Shown here piece by piece: positions 1 through 8,188 of a DNA stretch of 10,451 bases. The stretch comes from an uncultured Ruminococcus sp. (GTDB lineage: Bacteria; Bacillota; Clostridia; Oscillospirales; Acutalibacteraceae). The notes under the pieces were generated by a model that was given only the letters and a program-made list of their open reading frames with translations, was not told the origin of the DNA and did no database searches. Position 1 is the stretch's first letter; each line of letters begins with the position of its first letter. The position numbers and the translations under genes are program-made. The stretch spans positions 1 through 10,451 of the forward strand of contig CACYDE010000010.1 of assembly GCA_902773045.1 (NCBI GenBank). Reading direction: 5' to 3'.

Positions 1-38
1 TACCGGGGCGTCGAACTTGTCTGGATATTTGTTTGGTT

Positions 39-47
39 TGCTATAAT
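39..47 (+). promoter_or_regulatory. Extended -10 promoter reading into the structured element
   Basis: TG at 39-40, one base, then a perfect TATAAT at 42-47 form an extended -10 element. The only -35-like sequence is a weak TTGTCT at 17-22 with a long 19-nt spacer. A start near position 54 would transcribe the inverted-repeat element at 48-216 and then run toward the 3' end of rpoC in antisense. Perfect TATAAT hexamers arise by chance in AT-rich DNA, so activity is an inference. Confidence 0.4.
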
Positions 48-216
48 ATTCAATTAAAACCTTTAAAAGATTTTCGAGGATAATTTTTGCAATGCAAGGA
101 AGAGGGTGTAGGAATACTGTCGTACCCCAAGGGCACGCGCCAATGGGCGTATTTCAAGCCCGATGACGCAGCATTGCGGAAATTAGACCGAAAAGATTTA
201 AAGTGTTTTATTGAAT
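48..216. repeat. Long imperfect inverted repeat; structured RNA or MITE-like element
   Basis: The two ends are complementary over almost their whole length. Bases 48-67 pair with 197-216 (19 bp, one bulge on each side), 71-76 pair with 189-194 (6 bp), and 81-95 pair with 171-185 (15 bp, two as G-U). That is about 40 bp in all, interrupted by two small internal loops. The tip holds two further hairpins. In one, GGGTGT at 104-109 pairs with GTACCC at 122-127. The other spans 131-161, with GGGC/GCCC outside and ACGC/GCGT plus CC/GG around an AAT loop. This resembles a three-way junction. There is no credible ORF. The symmetry fits a palindromic non-autonomous mobile repeat. The G-U pairs and tip hairpins, just behind a -10 box, fit a structured RNA. 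I do not recognise a named RNA family. Confidence 0.7.
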
Positions 217-239
217 TTTAGTATTAGATCGCCGGAGAC

Positions 240-288
240 AAAAAATAATACAGCCCTCTTTCACTTTATCGCAGCGAAAGGGGGCTGT
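240..288 (-). terminator. Rho-independent terminator of the rpoBC transcript
   Basis: Bases 250-262 and 276-288 form a 13-bp stem with one G-U pair and a 13-nt loop. Read on the minus strand, the stem is followed by ATTATTTTTT ending at 240, a usable U-tract. It lies 54 nt past the rpoC stop codon. In the plus direction the hairpin is followed by CATAATTATTATAT, which has no U-run, so termination of rightward transcripts would be weak. Confidence 0.85.
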
Positions 289-308
289 CATAATTATTAT
301 ATAATGTT

Positions 309-331
309 CCGTAAAAGCGTATGTTTTACGG
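309..331 (-). other. Hairpin in the rpoC 3' untranslated region
   Basis: CCGTAAAA at 309-316 and TTTTACGG at 324-331 make a perfect 8-bp stem with a 7-nt loop, 10 nt past the rpoC stop and upstream of the main terminator. No U-tract follows on either strand, so it is not a terminator by itself. It may protect the mRNA end, or it may be incidental. Confidence 0.5.
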
Positions 332-341
332 TGAGATATTA

Positions 342-3300
342 TCAGTCAAGGATAATGTCGTCATCAGAATCAAAATCGTCGAAAAGACCGAGATCATCCT
401 CGTCTTCCGTGTTGATAAGCCTGATAGAATTGTAGCGGTTCATTCCTGTTCCTGCCGGAACGAGCTTACCGATAATAACATTTTCCTTAAGTCCGAGGAG
501 CGGATCCACTTTACCCTTGATCGCCGCGTCGGTGAGAACTCTTGTTGTTTCCTGGAAGGACGCTGCGGAGAGGAATGAGTCGGTTGCGAGAGAAGCTTTG
601 GTGATACCGAGAAGAAGCTGACTGTAAGTTGCTTCTTTAAGTCCTTCTTCTCCGTTTTCGATCCTTTCATGGATCTCTTCATTTGCTGCAAGAACTTCAT
701 TTTTCTCTGCGAGTGTTCCGGGGAAGAACTGTGTATCTCCGCCGTCTTCGATCCTTACTTTCTTCATCATCTGACGAACGATGACCTCAATGTGCTTGTC
801 GTTGATCTCAACACCCTGCATACGATATGTTTTCTGAACTTCCTGGATAAGGTAATTCTGAACATCGTCGGGTCCGAGAATGGCAAGAATATCATGAGGA
901 TTGACTGCACCCTCGGTGATCTTGCTTCCCTTGGTGATGGTCGTTCCGTCGTCAACAATAGCTCTGGATCCGAAGGGAATGAGATAAGATCTCTCGTCGC
1001 CTGTTTCTCTGTTGTAAACAACAACATGAGTGTTGCCTTTGATCTCTTCGAATCTGACTTCACCGTCGATCTCGGAAAGAATGGCAAGGTGCTTCGGCTT
1101 ACGGCCTTCGAAGAGTTCTTCGACACGGGGAAGACCCTGTGTGATATCTTCCGCGGAAGCAACGCCTCCGGTGTGGAATGTTCTCATCGTAAGCTGTGTT
1201 CCCGGTTCACCGATGGACTGGGCGGCGATGATTCCGACTGCTTCACCGACTGTGACGGGCTGACCGTTGGCAAGGTTTGAACCGTAGCACTTCTTGCAGA
1301 CGCCGTGTTTTGCGCGGCAGCCGATAACGGAACGTATCGTGATCTTTTCCGTTCCTGCGTCCACGATCTTTTTAGCGTCTCCGGAGGTCATCATTTTATC
1401 TTTTGAAACGATGACTTCTCCCGTTGATTCATCAACGAAGTCGTTAAGGAGATATCTTCCGACAAGACGTTCCTGAAGCTCTTCAATGAGCTGCTTTCCT
1501 TCTTTGATATCGAAGATCTCAAGACCGCTCTTTGTGTGACAGTCGTTTTCGTAGATGATTACTTCCTGTGAAACGTCAACAAGTCGTCTTGTGAGGTAAC
1601 CGGAGTCGGCTGTACGAAGAGCCGTATCGGCAAGACCCTTACGCGCTCCTCGAGAGGAAATGAAGTATTCCAAAATGTTAAGACCTTCACGATAGTTTGC
1701 GCGAATCGGAATTTCGATCGTTTTACCCGATGTATTTGCGATAAGTCCGCGCATACCTGCAAGCTGTCTGATCTGACTCATACTTCCTCGAGCGCCTGAG
1801 TCGGCCATCATGTAGATCGGGTTATAGCGATCAAGGTTGCCCTGAAGCGCGCTTGTGACATCATCTGTAGTCTTTTCCCAGATTTTGAGGATACGGCTGT
1901 AACGCTCGTTGTTTGAGAGAAGACCCATATTATACATTTTGTAGATCTTGTCGACCTGCTTTTCGGCTTCTCCGATAAGCTCTTTTTTCTGCGGCGGAAT
2001 AGTTGCGTCACAAACTGCAACGGTAATAGCGCCCTTGGTCGAATATTTATATCCCTGTGACTTTATAGCGTCAAGAACAACGGAGGTCGTCTGTGTTCCG
2101 TGTTTTTCAAGGCATTTTCCGATAATTTTACCGAGCTGTTTCTTTCCTGTGAGGAAGTCGATCTCGAATTTAAGTTTGTTCTCTTCGATTGATCTGTCAA
2201 CAAAACCGAGATCCTGGGGGATCGGTCTGTTGAATATGATTTTTCCGACAGTCGTTTCAACGATCGCGGATTTCATTTCACCGTCAATTTCCATCTCACG
2301 GCGAACCTTGATTCTTGCGTGAAGACTGATAACGCCTGTCTCATAAGCCATCATAGCCTCGTCAACGTCTCTGAAGACTTTGCCTTCGCCGGGTTCGCCT
2401 TCTTTGTCGAGTGTGAGATAATATGAACCGAGGATCATATCCTGCGTCGGAACTGCGACCGGTTTTCCGTCGGAGGGCTTGAGAAGGTTGTTTGAAGCGA
2501 GCATCAGGAAGCGTGCTTCCGCCTGAGCTTCCGCGGAGAGGGGAACGTGAACAGCCATCTGATCTCCGTCGAAGTCGGCATTGAACGCGGTACAAACGAG
2601 GGGATGAAGCTTTATTGCGCGTCCCTCAACGAGAACGGGTTCAAATGCCTGGATTCCGAGTCTGTGAAGCGTCGGAGCACGGTTGAGCATTACGGGGTGA
2701 CCTTTGATAACGACTTCGAGTGCGTCCCAGACCTCGGGGCTTGAACGTTCAACGGCTTTTCTCGCAGCCTTGATGTTCTGAGCTTTTTTTGTTTCGCAAA
2801 GACGCTTCATTACGAACGGCTTGAAAAGTTCAAGCGCCATTTCCTTCGGAAGACCGCACTGATACATTTTAAGTTCCGGTCCTACTACGATAACGGAACG
2901 TCCCGAATAGTCAACACGTTTTCCGAGAAGGTTCTGACGGAAACGTCCCTGCTTTCCTTTGAGCATATCGGAAAGAGATTTGAGAGGTCTGTTGTTGGGA
3001 CCTGTGACGGGTCTTCCTCTTCTTCCGTTGTCGATGAGGGCGTCAACGGCTTCCTGAAGCATTCTCTTTTCGTTTCTTATGATAATGTCCGGAGCTTCGA
3101 GTTCAAGAAGCTTTCTCAGACGGTTGTTTCTGTTGAGGACTCTGCGGTAGAGGTCGTTGAGGTCGGAGGTTGCGAAGCGTCCGCCGTCAAGCTGAACCAT
3201 CGGACGGATATCCGGGGGGATAACCGGGATAACGTCAAGGATCATCCACTCGGGACGGTTTCCGGAAAGTCTGAATGATTCAACGACTTCGAGTCTTTTG

Positions 3301-3929
3301 ATGAGACGAACCTTCTTTTGACCGGTTGCGTCGACAAGTTCGTCCTTAAGCTGCTTTGAAAGTTCTTCGAGGTCGATCTTTTCAAGAAGCTCTTTGATCG
3401 CTTCCGCGCCCATGCCGGCTTTGAAATCGTCCTCATATTTTTCCTTCATTTCTCTGTATTCACGGTCGGAAAGACACTGGTTTTCCTTAAGCTCTCTTGC
3501 GTCGCCCGGATCGATAACGATGTATGAAGCGAAGTAGAGAACTTTTTCCAGAGTTCTCGGGGAAATGTCAAGCATAAGTCCGATACGGGAGGGGATACCC
3601 TTGAAGTACCATATATGCGACACCGGAGCCGCAAGACTGATATAGCCCATGCGCTCGCGTCTTACTTTTGAACGTGTAATTTCAACACCGCAGTTTTCAC
3701 AGATCTTTCCTCTGTATTTTACTCTTTTATATTTTCCGCAGAAGCATTCCCAGTCTTTCTGAGGTCCGAAGATACGTTCACAGAAAAGACCGTCGCGTTC
3801 CGGCTTGAGTGTGCGGTAATTTATGGTTTCGGGCTTTTTTACTTCGCCGTCGGCGGCGTATGCCCAAGATTTGATCTGCTCAGGGGATGCAAGACCTATC
3901 TTTACAGAATCGAATACATTAAATCCCAT
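342..3929 (-). CDS. rpoC: DNA-directed RNA polymerase subunit beta'
   Basis: This 1195-residue protein is the beta' subunit, which with beta forms the catalytic cleft of RNA polymerase. The active-site motif NADFDGDQ lies at residues 450-457, with Mg-binding aspartates D452, D454 and D456. The N-terminal zinc ribbon uses C62, C64, C77 and C80; the second zinc site uses C797, C871, C878 and C881. The bridge helix lies near 755-790 and the trigger loop near 898-930 (QSIGEPGTQLTMRTFHTGG). Length is close to that of other Firmicutes beta' proteins, which lack the large insertions of proteobacteria. The last 24 residues are half acidic. The start is well supported: GGGAGGA at 3939-3945 lies 9 nt upstream of the ATG. 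It follows rpoB after 21 nt, so the two are co-transcribed, and a terminator sits shortly past its stop. Confidence 0.99.
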   Translation of the reverse strand: MGFNVFDSVKIGLASPEQIKSWAYAADGEVKKPETINYRTLKPERDGLFCERIFGPQKDWECFCGKYKRVKYRGKICENCGVEITRSKVRRERMGYISLAAPVSHIWYFKGIPSRIGLMLDISPRTLEKVLYFASYIVIDPGDARELKENQCLSDREYREMKEKYEDDFKAGMGAEAIKELLEKIDLEELSKQLKDELVDATGQKKVRLIKRLEVVESFRLSGNRPEWMILDVIPVIPPDIRPMVQLDGGRFATSDLNDLYRRVLNRNNRLRKLLELEAPDIIIRNEKRMLQEAVDALIDNGRRGRPVTGPNNRPLKSLSDMLKGKQGRFRQNLLGKRVDYSGRSVIVVGPELKMYQCGLPKEMALELFKPFVMKRLCETKKAQNIKAARKAVERSSPEVWDALEVVIKGHPVMLNRAPTLHRLGIQAFEPVLVEGRAIKLHPLVCTAFNADFDGDQMAVHVPLSAEAQAEARFLMLASNNLLKPSDGKPVAVPTQDMILGSYYLTLDKEGEPGEGKVFRDVDEAMMAYETGVISLHARIKVRREMEIDGEMKSAIVETTVGKIIFNRPIPQDLGFVDRSIEENKLKFEIDFLTGKKQLGKIIGKCLEKHGTQTTSVVLDAIKSQGYKYSTKGAITVAVCDATIPPQKKELIGEAEKQVDKIYKMYNMGLLSNNERYSRILKIWEKTTDDVTSALQGNLDRYNPIYMMADSGARGSMSQIRQLAGMRGLIANTSGKTIEIPIRANYREGLNILEYFISSRGARKGLADTALRTADSGYLTRRLVDVSQEVIIYENDCHTKSGLEIFDIKEGKQLIEELQERLVGRYLLNDFVDESTGEVIVSKDKMMTSGDAKKIVDAGTEKITIRSVIGCRAKHGVCKKCYGSNLANGQPVTVGEAVGIIAAQSIGEPGTQLTMRTFHTGGVASAEDITQGLPRVEELFEGRKPKHLAILSEIDGEVRFEEIKGNTHVVVYNRETGDERSYLIPFGSRAIVDDGTTITKGSKITEGAVNPHDILAILGPDDVQNYLIQEVQKTYRMQGVEINDKHIEVIVRQMMKKVRIEDGGDTQFFPGTLAEKNEVLAANEEIHERIENGEEGLKEATYSQLLLGITKASLATDSFLSAASFQETTRVLTDAAIKGKVDPLLGLKENVIIGKLVPAGTGMNRYNSIRLINTEDEDDLGLFDDFDSDDDIILD

Positions 3930-3950
3930 AGTTCTTTATCCTCCCATTAA

Positions 3951-6900
3951 TTATATATAAATATCGTCGTTGCCGTCGTCATAGAATCCGTCGTCACCGT
4001 CGTCATCGAAGTTATCGTCATCTCCGCCGAAGAGTGAATCTCCGCTGAAATCGAAGTCCTCGATATCCTCGCTGCCGTAGAACTCGTCGTCGTTGTAAGA
4101 ATCATCGATAATACCCGATTCATCGATCATATTTGCGCCGCTCGGATCGTCCTCGAAGGTCATTCCGTTCATATCGCTGCTCGTCATAACAGACTTTCCG
4201 GGGAAAGAACTGTTTTCCACAGCCTTCGGATTTGTTTCTTCGTCAAGATCCTGTTTGAGGTCGATCTCCTCGCCCTGGTCGTCAAGGACTCTTACGTCAA
4301 GCGCAAGTGACTGAAGCTCTTTGATAAGAACCTTGAACGATTCCGGAATACCCGGTTTCGGGATATTTTCGCCTTTTACGATCGCTTCGTACGTCTTTAC
4401 ACGTCCTACAACATCGTCGGATTTTACGGTAAGGATCTCCTGAAGAGTATAAGCTGCGCCGTAAGCTTCGAGCGCCCAAACTTCCATTTCACCGAAACGC
4501 TGACCGCCGAACTGAGCTTTACCGCCCAAAGGCTGCTGGGTCACAAGTGAGTAAGGACCTGTCGAACGCGCATGGATCTTGTCGTCAACAAGGTGATGGA
4601 GCTTGAGGTAGTACATATAACCTACCGTAACGGGATTATCAAAATAATCACCCGTGCGTCCGTCGCGGACTCTTGTTTTACATTCCATGGAAATACCGTC
4701 TTTTTCAAAACATTCCGTAAAGTCGATGAACTTCGGGGATTCCGGAGGCGGAAGCTCGCCTTGTTTAGCTTTTTCCGCAATATCTTTATAGATCGAGAAG
4801 ATATCCTGCTCGTGAGCGCCGTCAAAAACGGAAGTCATGATTTTCCAGCCGAGAGCCTTTGCGGCGTAACCGAGGTGAACTTCAAGAACCTGTCCGATGT
4901 TCATACGTGAAGGTACGCCCAAGGGGTTAAGCACGATGTCAAGCGGAGTTCCGTCGGGAAGGAAAGGCATATCCTCCTGAGGAAGAATTCTTGAAACGAC
5001 GCCCTTGTTTCCGTGACGGCCTGCCATCTTGTCGCCGACGCTGATCTTTCTCTTCTGAGCGAGGTAGCAGCGGACAACCTTGTTGACTCCGGGCTGGAGT
5101 TCGTCGCTGTTCTCTCTTGTGAAGACTTTTACGTCAACGACTGTTCCGCATTCACCGTGCGGAACACGCAGGGAAGTATCCCTGACTTCTCTTGCTTTTT
5201 CGCCGAAGATCGCTCTGAGAAGCTTCTCTTCCGCGGTAAGCTCGGTCTCGCCCTTGGGAGTTACTTTACCCACAAGGATGTCGCCCGTTTTTACTTCCGC
5301 GCCTATGCGGATAATGCCGTTAGCGTCGAGATTCTTGAGCATATCGTCGCCGACATTCGGGATCTCTCTTGTGATCTCTTCGGGTCCGAGCTTTGTATCT
5401 CTTGCTTCGGTTTCGTATTCTTCTATGTGAATTGACGTGTAATAATCGTCACGCACCATTTTTTCGTTGAGGAGAACCGCGTCCTCGTAGTTGTAGCCTT
5501 CCCATGTCATAAAGCCGATGAGAGCGTTCTTTCCGAGCGATATCTCACCGTTTTTTGTTGCGGGGCCGTCTGCGAGAACGTCGCCTTTTTTGACTCTCTG
5601 ACCAACCTCAACGATCGGGATCTGATTGATACATGTTCCCTGGTTGGAGCGAAGGAATTTCGTGACCTCGTGGTCTACGATCCTTCCGGTATCTTCAAAT
5701 GAGATTCCCTCGGCGTTTTTGTCATGAGTGTCATAGCGAACCGTGATAACATCGGCGCTTACGGCTGTTACAACACCGTCTCCCTCTGCAAGCAGACAAA
5801 CACCCGAGTCAACGCCGGCTTTGTATTCCATTCCCGTTCCTACGATCGGGGCTTCCGTCACAAGAAGCGGAACTGCCTGACGCTGCATGTTCGAACCCAT
5901 GAGCGCACGGTTTGCGTCATCGTTTTCGAGGAACGGGATCATAGCTGTAGCGACTGAAACGACCATTCTCGGAGAAACGTCCATGAAGTCGAATCTTGAT
6001 GATTCAAGCTCAACGAATTCGTCTCTGTAACGGCCGTGAACTTTCTTGTTGACAAAACGGTGATTTTCGTCGAGGGGTTCGTTGGCTTGTGCGACAATAA
6101 ATTCGTCTTCCGAGTCTGCTGTCATGTAGATGACTTCGTCCGTTACGACTCCGGTTTCTTTATCTATCTTTCTGAACGGAGCTTCGATGAAGCCGTAGGA
6201 ATTTATTCTTGCGAAAGTTGCGAGATAGGAGATAAGTCCGATGTTAGGACCTTCGGGCGTCTCGATAGGACACATGCGTCCGTAGTGGCTGTAGTGAACG
6301 TCGCGAACTTCGAATCCCGCACGATCTCTTGAAAGACCTCCCGGACCGAGGGCGGAAAGACGTCTCTTGTGAGTGAGTTCCGCGAGAGGGTTGTTCTGAT
6401 CCATGAACTGTGAAAGCGGAGAAGAACCGAAGAACTCTTTGATAGCCGCGGTCACGGGACGTATATTGATAAGTGAATTCGGAGTCAGCGCTTCAAGATC
6501 CTGAGCCTGAAGCGTCATTCTCTCGCGAATAACTCTTTCAAGTCTCGAGAAGCCGATCCTGAACTGGTTCTGGAGAAGTTCTCCGACGCAGCGGATACGG
6601 CGGTTTCCGAGATGGTCGATATCATCTGTTGTTCCGATGCCGCATGCGAGATTGTTCATATAATTTATGGAAGCGAAAATATCATCTATAGTTATCGTGT
6701 TGGGAACGAGATCCGGCTTGCGCCTTTTGAGTTCCTCTTTAAGCTCTTCGCCTTCAAGATTCATGTCGAGGATCTCACAGAGAACGCTGAAACGAACCTT
6801 TTCGTCGATCTCACATTCAGCAATATCAAAATCCACATACTTCGTGAGATCAACCATACCGTTCGAAATGACTTTAACGACTTTATCGTTGTCAAGCTTT

Positions 6901-7889
6901 ATGAGAACCTCTCTGATTCCGGCGTTTTCGATCTCAAGAGCTTTTTCACGGCTGATCGTTTCGCCTTCCATTGCGATAAGCTCACCGGTCCTCGGGTTTA
7001 CGATGTGCTGGGCGATCGTGCGGTCGGTGATGCGATGGGAGATAGCAAGCTTCTTATTATATTTGTATCTTCCTACTCTTGACATATCGTATCTTCTCGG
7101 ATCAAAGAAAAGATTGTCGATGTGCTGCTGAGCGCTTTCTACTGTCGGCGGCTCGCTCGGACGAAGCTTCTTGTAAACTTCGATAAGACCGTCCTCCTGA
7201 TTCTTACAGCCGTCCTTGGCGATGGTTGCTCTGATCCTATCGTCGTCACCGAAATATTCGTACAGCTCCTCGTCTGTTCCGAGACCGAGAGCACGGATAA
7301 ATGCGGTAACGGGGATCTTTCTGTTCTTGTCTATTCTTACGTAGAATACGTCGTTTACATCGTTTTCGTATTCAAGCCATGCGCCGCGGTTAGGGATAAC
7401 GGTCGAGGAGAAAAGCTCCTTACCGGTTTTGTCGTGATCCATTTTGTAGTAAACGCCCGGGCTTCTTACGAGCTGAGAAACGATGACTCTTTCCGCACCG
7501 TTGATGACGAATGTACCGCTTGCTGTCATAAGCGGAAAATCGCCCATGAAAATATTGGACTCCTTGACTTCTCCCGTTTCACGGTTTATCAGACGAGCCG
7601 TAACTCTCAGAGGAGCGGAATATGTAGCGTCGCGTTCCTTGCATTCAATAACGGAATGCTTGGGGTGGTCGATATCAAGAAAATAATCAACGAAATCAAG
7701 AACAAGATTTCCCGAATGATCGCTGATCCCGGAGATATCTTTGAAAACCTCTTTAAGACCGTCGTTGAGAAACCATTCAAAAGATCTCTTCTGGATTTCG
7801 ATAAGGTTAGGCATTCCGATGACCTCATCGATTTTACCGAAGCTCATACGGGTCGTATTTCCCATTTGTACCGGTTTTACATTCACCAT
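3951..7889 (-). CDS. rpoB: DNA-directed RNA polymerase subunit beta
   Basis: This is the beta subunit, 1312 residues from the chosen start. The rifampicin-binding segment near 488-518 carries the usual sensitive-type residues (FMDQNN, THKRR, SALGPGG). The conserved GDKMAGRHGNKG is at 952-963, and the C-terminal clamp, from HARSTGPYSLVTQQPLGGKAQ on, is near 1106-1151. I chose the ATG at 7889 (MVNVKPVQMG) because family similarity begins with the following MSFGKIDEV..MPNLIEIQ. The frame stays open upstream to an ATG at 8018, adding 43 unfamiliar residues. The support for 7889 is modest: GGAG lies 13 nt upstream, rather far, and other in-frame starts are possible. The protein ends in a tail of about 98 residues; its last 80 contain no Lys, Arg or His and are crowded with Asp and Glu. 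rpoC follows 21 nt later. Confidence 0.97.
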   Translation of the reverse strand: MVNVKPVQMGNTTRMSFGKIDEVIGMPNLIEIQKRSFEWFLNDGLKEVFKDISGISDHSGNLVLDFVDYFLDIDHPKHSVIECKERDATYSAPLRVTARLINRETGEVKESNIFMGDFPLMTASGTFVINGAERVIVSQLVRSPGVYYKMDHDKTGKELFSSTVIPNRGAWLEYENDVNDVFYVRIDKNRKIPVTAFIRALGLGTDEELYEYFGDDDRIRATIAKDGCKNQEDGLIEVYKKLRPSEPPTVESAQQHIDNLFFDPRRYDMSRVGRYKYNKKLAISHRITDRTIAQHIVNPRTGELIAMEGETISREKALEIENAGIREVLIKLDNDKVVKVISNGMVDLTKYVDFDIAECEIDEKVRFSVLCEILDMNLEGEELKEELKRRKPDLVPNTITIDDIFASINYMNNLACGIGTTDDIDHLGNRRIRCVGELLQNQFRIGFSRLERVIRERMTLQAQDLEALTPNSLINIRPVTAAIKEFFGSSPLSQFMDQNNPLAELTHKRRLSALGPGGLSRDRAGFEVRDVHYSHYGRMCPIETPEGPNIGLISYLATFARINSYGFIEAPFRKIDKETGVVTDEVIYMTADSEDEFIVAQANEPLDENHRFVNKKVHGRYRDEFVELESSRFDFMDVSPRMVVSVATAMIPFLENDDANRALMGSNMQRQAVPLLVTEAPIVGTGMEYKAGVDSGVCLLAEGDGVVTAVSADVITVRYDTHDKNAEGISFEDTGRIVDHEVTKFLRSNQGTCINQIPIVEVGQRVKKGDVLADGPATKNGEISLGKNALIGFMTWEGYNYEDAVLLNEKMVRDDYYTSIHIEEYETEARDTKLGPEEITREIPNVGDDMLKNLDANGIIRIGAEVKTGDILVGKVTPKGETELTAEEKLLRAIFGEKAREVRDTSLRVPHGECGTVVDVKVFTRENSDELQPGVNKVVRCYLAQKRKISVGDKMAGRHGNKGVVSRILPQEDMPFLPDGTPLDIVLNPLGVPSRMNIGQVLEVHLGYAAKALGWKIMTSVFDGAHEQDIFSIYKDIAEKAKQGELPPPESPKFIDFTECFEKDGISMECKTRVRDGRTGDYFDNPVTVGYMYYLKLHHLVDDKIHARSTGPYSLVTQQPLGGKAQFGGQRFGEMEVWALEAYGAAYTLQEILTVKSDDVVGRVKTYEAIVKGENIPKPGIPESFKVLIKELQSLALDVRVLDDQGEEIDLKQDLDEETNPKAVENSSFPGKSVMTSSDMNGMTFEDDPSGANMIDESGIIDDSYNDDEFYGSEDIEDFDFSGDSLFGGDDDNFDDDGDDGFYDDGNDDIYI

Positions 7890-8153
7890 AGGCTTGTTGT
7901 CACTCCATTCATAATAATACGTCCTTGTATAAATTGCCGAAATACGGTTTCCGATTACTTTGAAAGCTTGTAGATATTGCGCCAAAGAAACGAAAAACTG
8001 TTTCGGGTCACAAGTCATACCTAAAATTCACTTCAAATAAATTTGTAGCTTTTCACAAAATTACAGTTAAGAAAAGTTGTTTATCGGTGAAAAGTGCAAC
8101 AAAAAAATTTGGAATAAATTGATAACAGCGTAATATCCGCTATTATGATACAA
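7890..8153 (-). promoter_or_regulatory. Long 5' leader of the rpoBC mRNA
   Basis: About 264 nt separate the predicted transcription start (near 8153) from the chosen rpoB start. Near the 5' end, 8122-8130 and 8138-8146 form a 9-bp hairpin with one G-U pair and a 7-nt loop. A run of seven U follows some 14 nt later (8101-8107), too far for a standard terminator. The proximal half is open in the rpoB frame back to 8018. I recognise no riboswitch or ribosomal-protein leader. Whether the leader regulates or is simply long cannot be decided here. Confidence 0.5.
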
Positions 8154-8159
8154 TTTATC

Positions 8160-8188
8160 ATTATAATAGCATTTTGTCAAATTGTCAA
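8160..8188 (-). promoter_or_regulatory. Sigma-A type promoter of rpoBC, perfect consensus
   Basis: On the minus strand TTGACA (8188-8183), 17 nt, then TATAAT (8165-8160): both hexamers and the spacer are ideal. A second TTGACA overlaps the spacer (8180-8175). T- and A-tracts at about 8193-8206, just upstream of the -35, resemble an UP element. The predicted start is near 8153. A promoter this strong fits an RNA polymerase operon that is not fed by an upstream ribosomal-protein operon. Confidence 0.85.

Noticed and set aside
48..216. 6S RNA
   Set aside because: The size and rod-like helix are suggestive, but the tip folds into two hairpins and I do not see the open central bubble expected of 6S RNA.
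669..1280. 203-codon plus-strand open frame opposite rpoC
   Set aside because: It is antisense to conserved rpoC sequence, and its protein is low-quality and matches no family I know.
7122..7973. 283-codon plus-strand open frame opposite rpoB
   Set aside because: It lies entirely antisense to well-conserved rpoB sequence, has no recognisable domain, and is one of many antisense frames over rpoBC. It is a by-product of rpoB codon usage.
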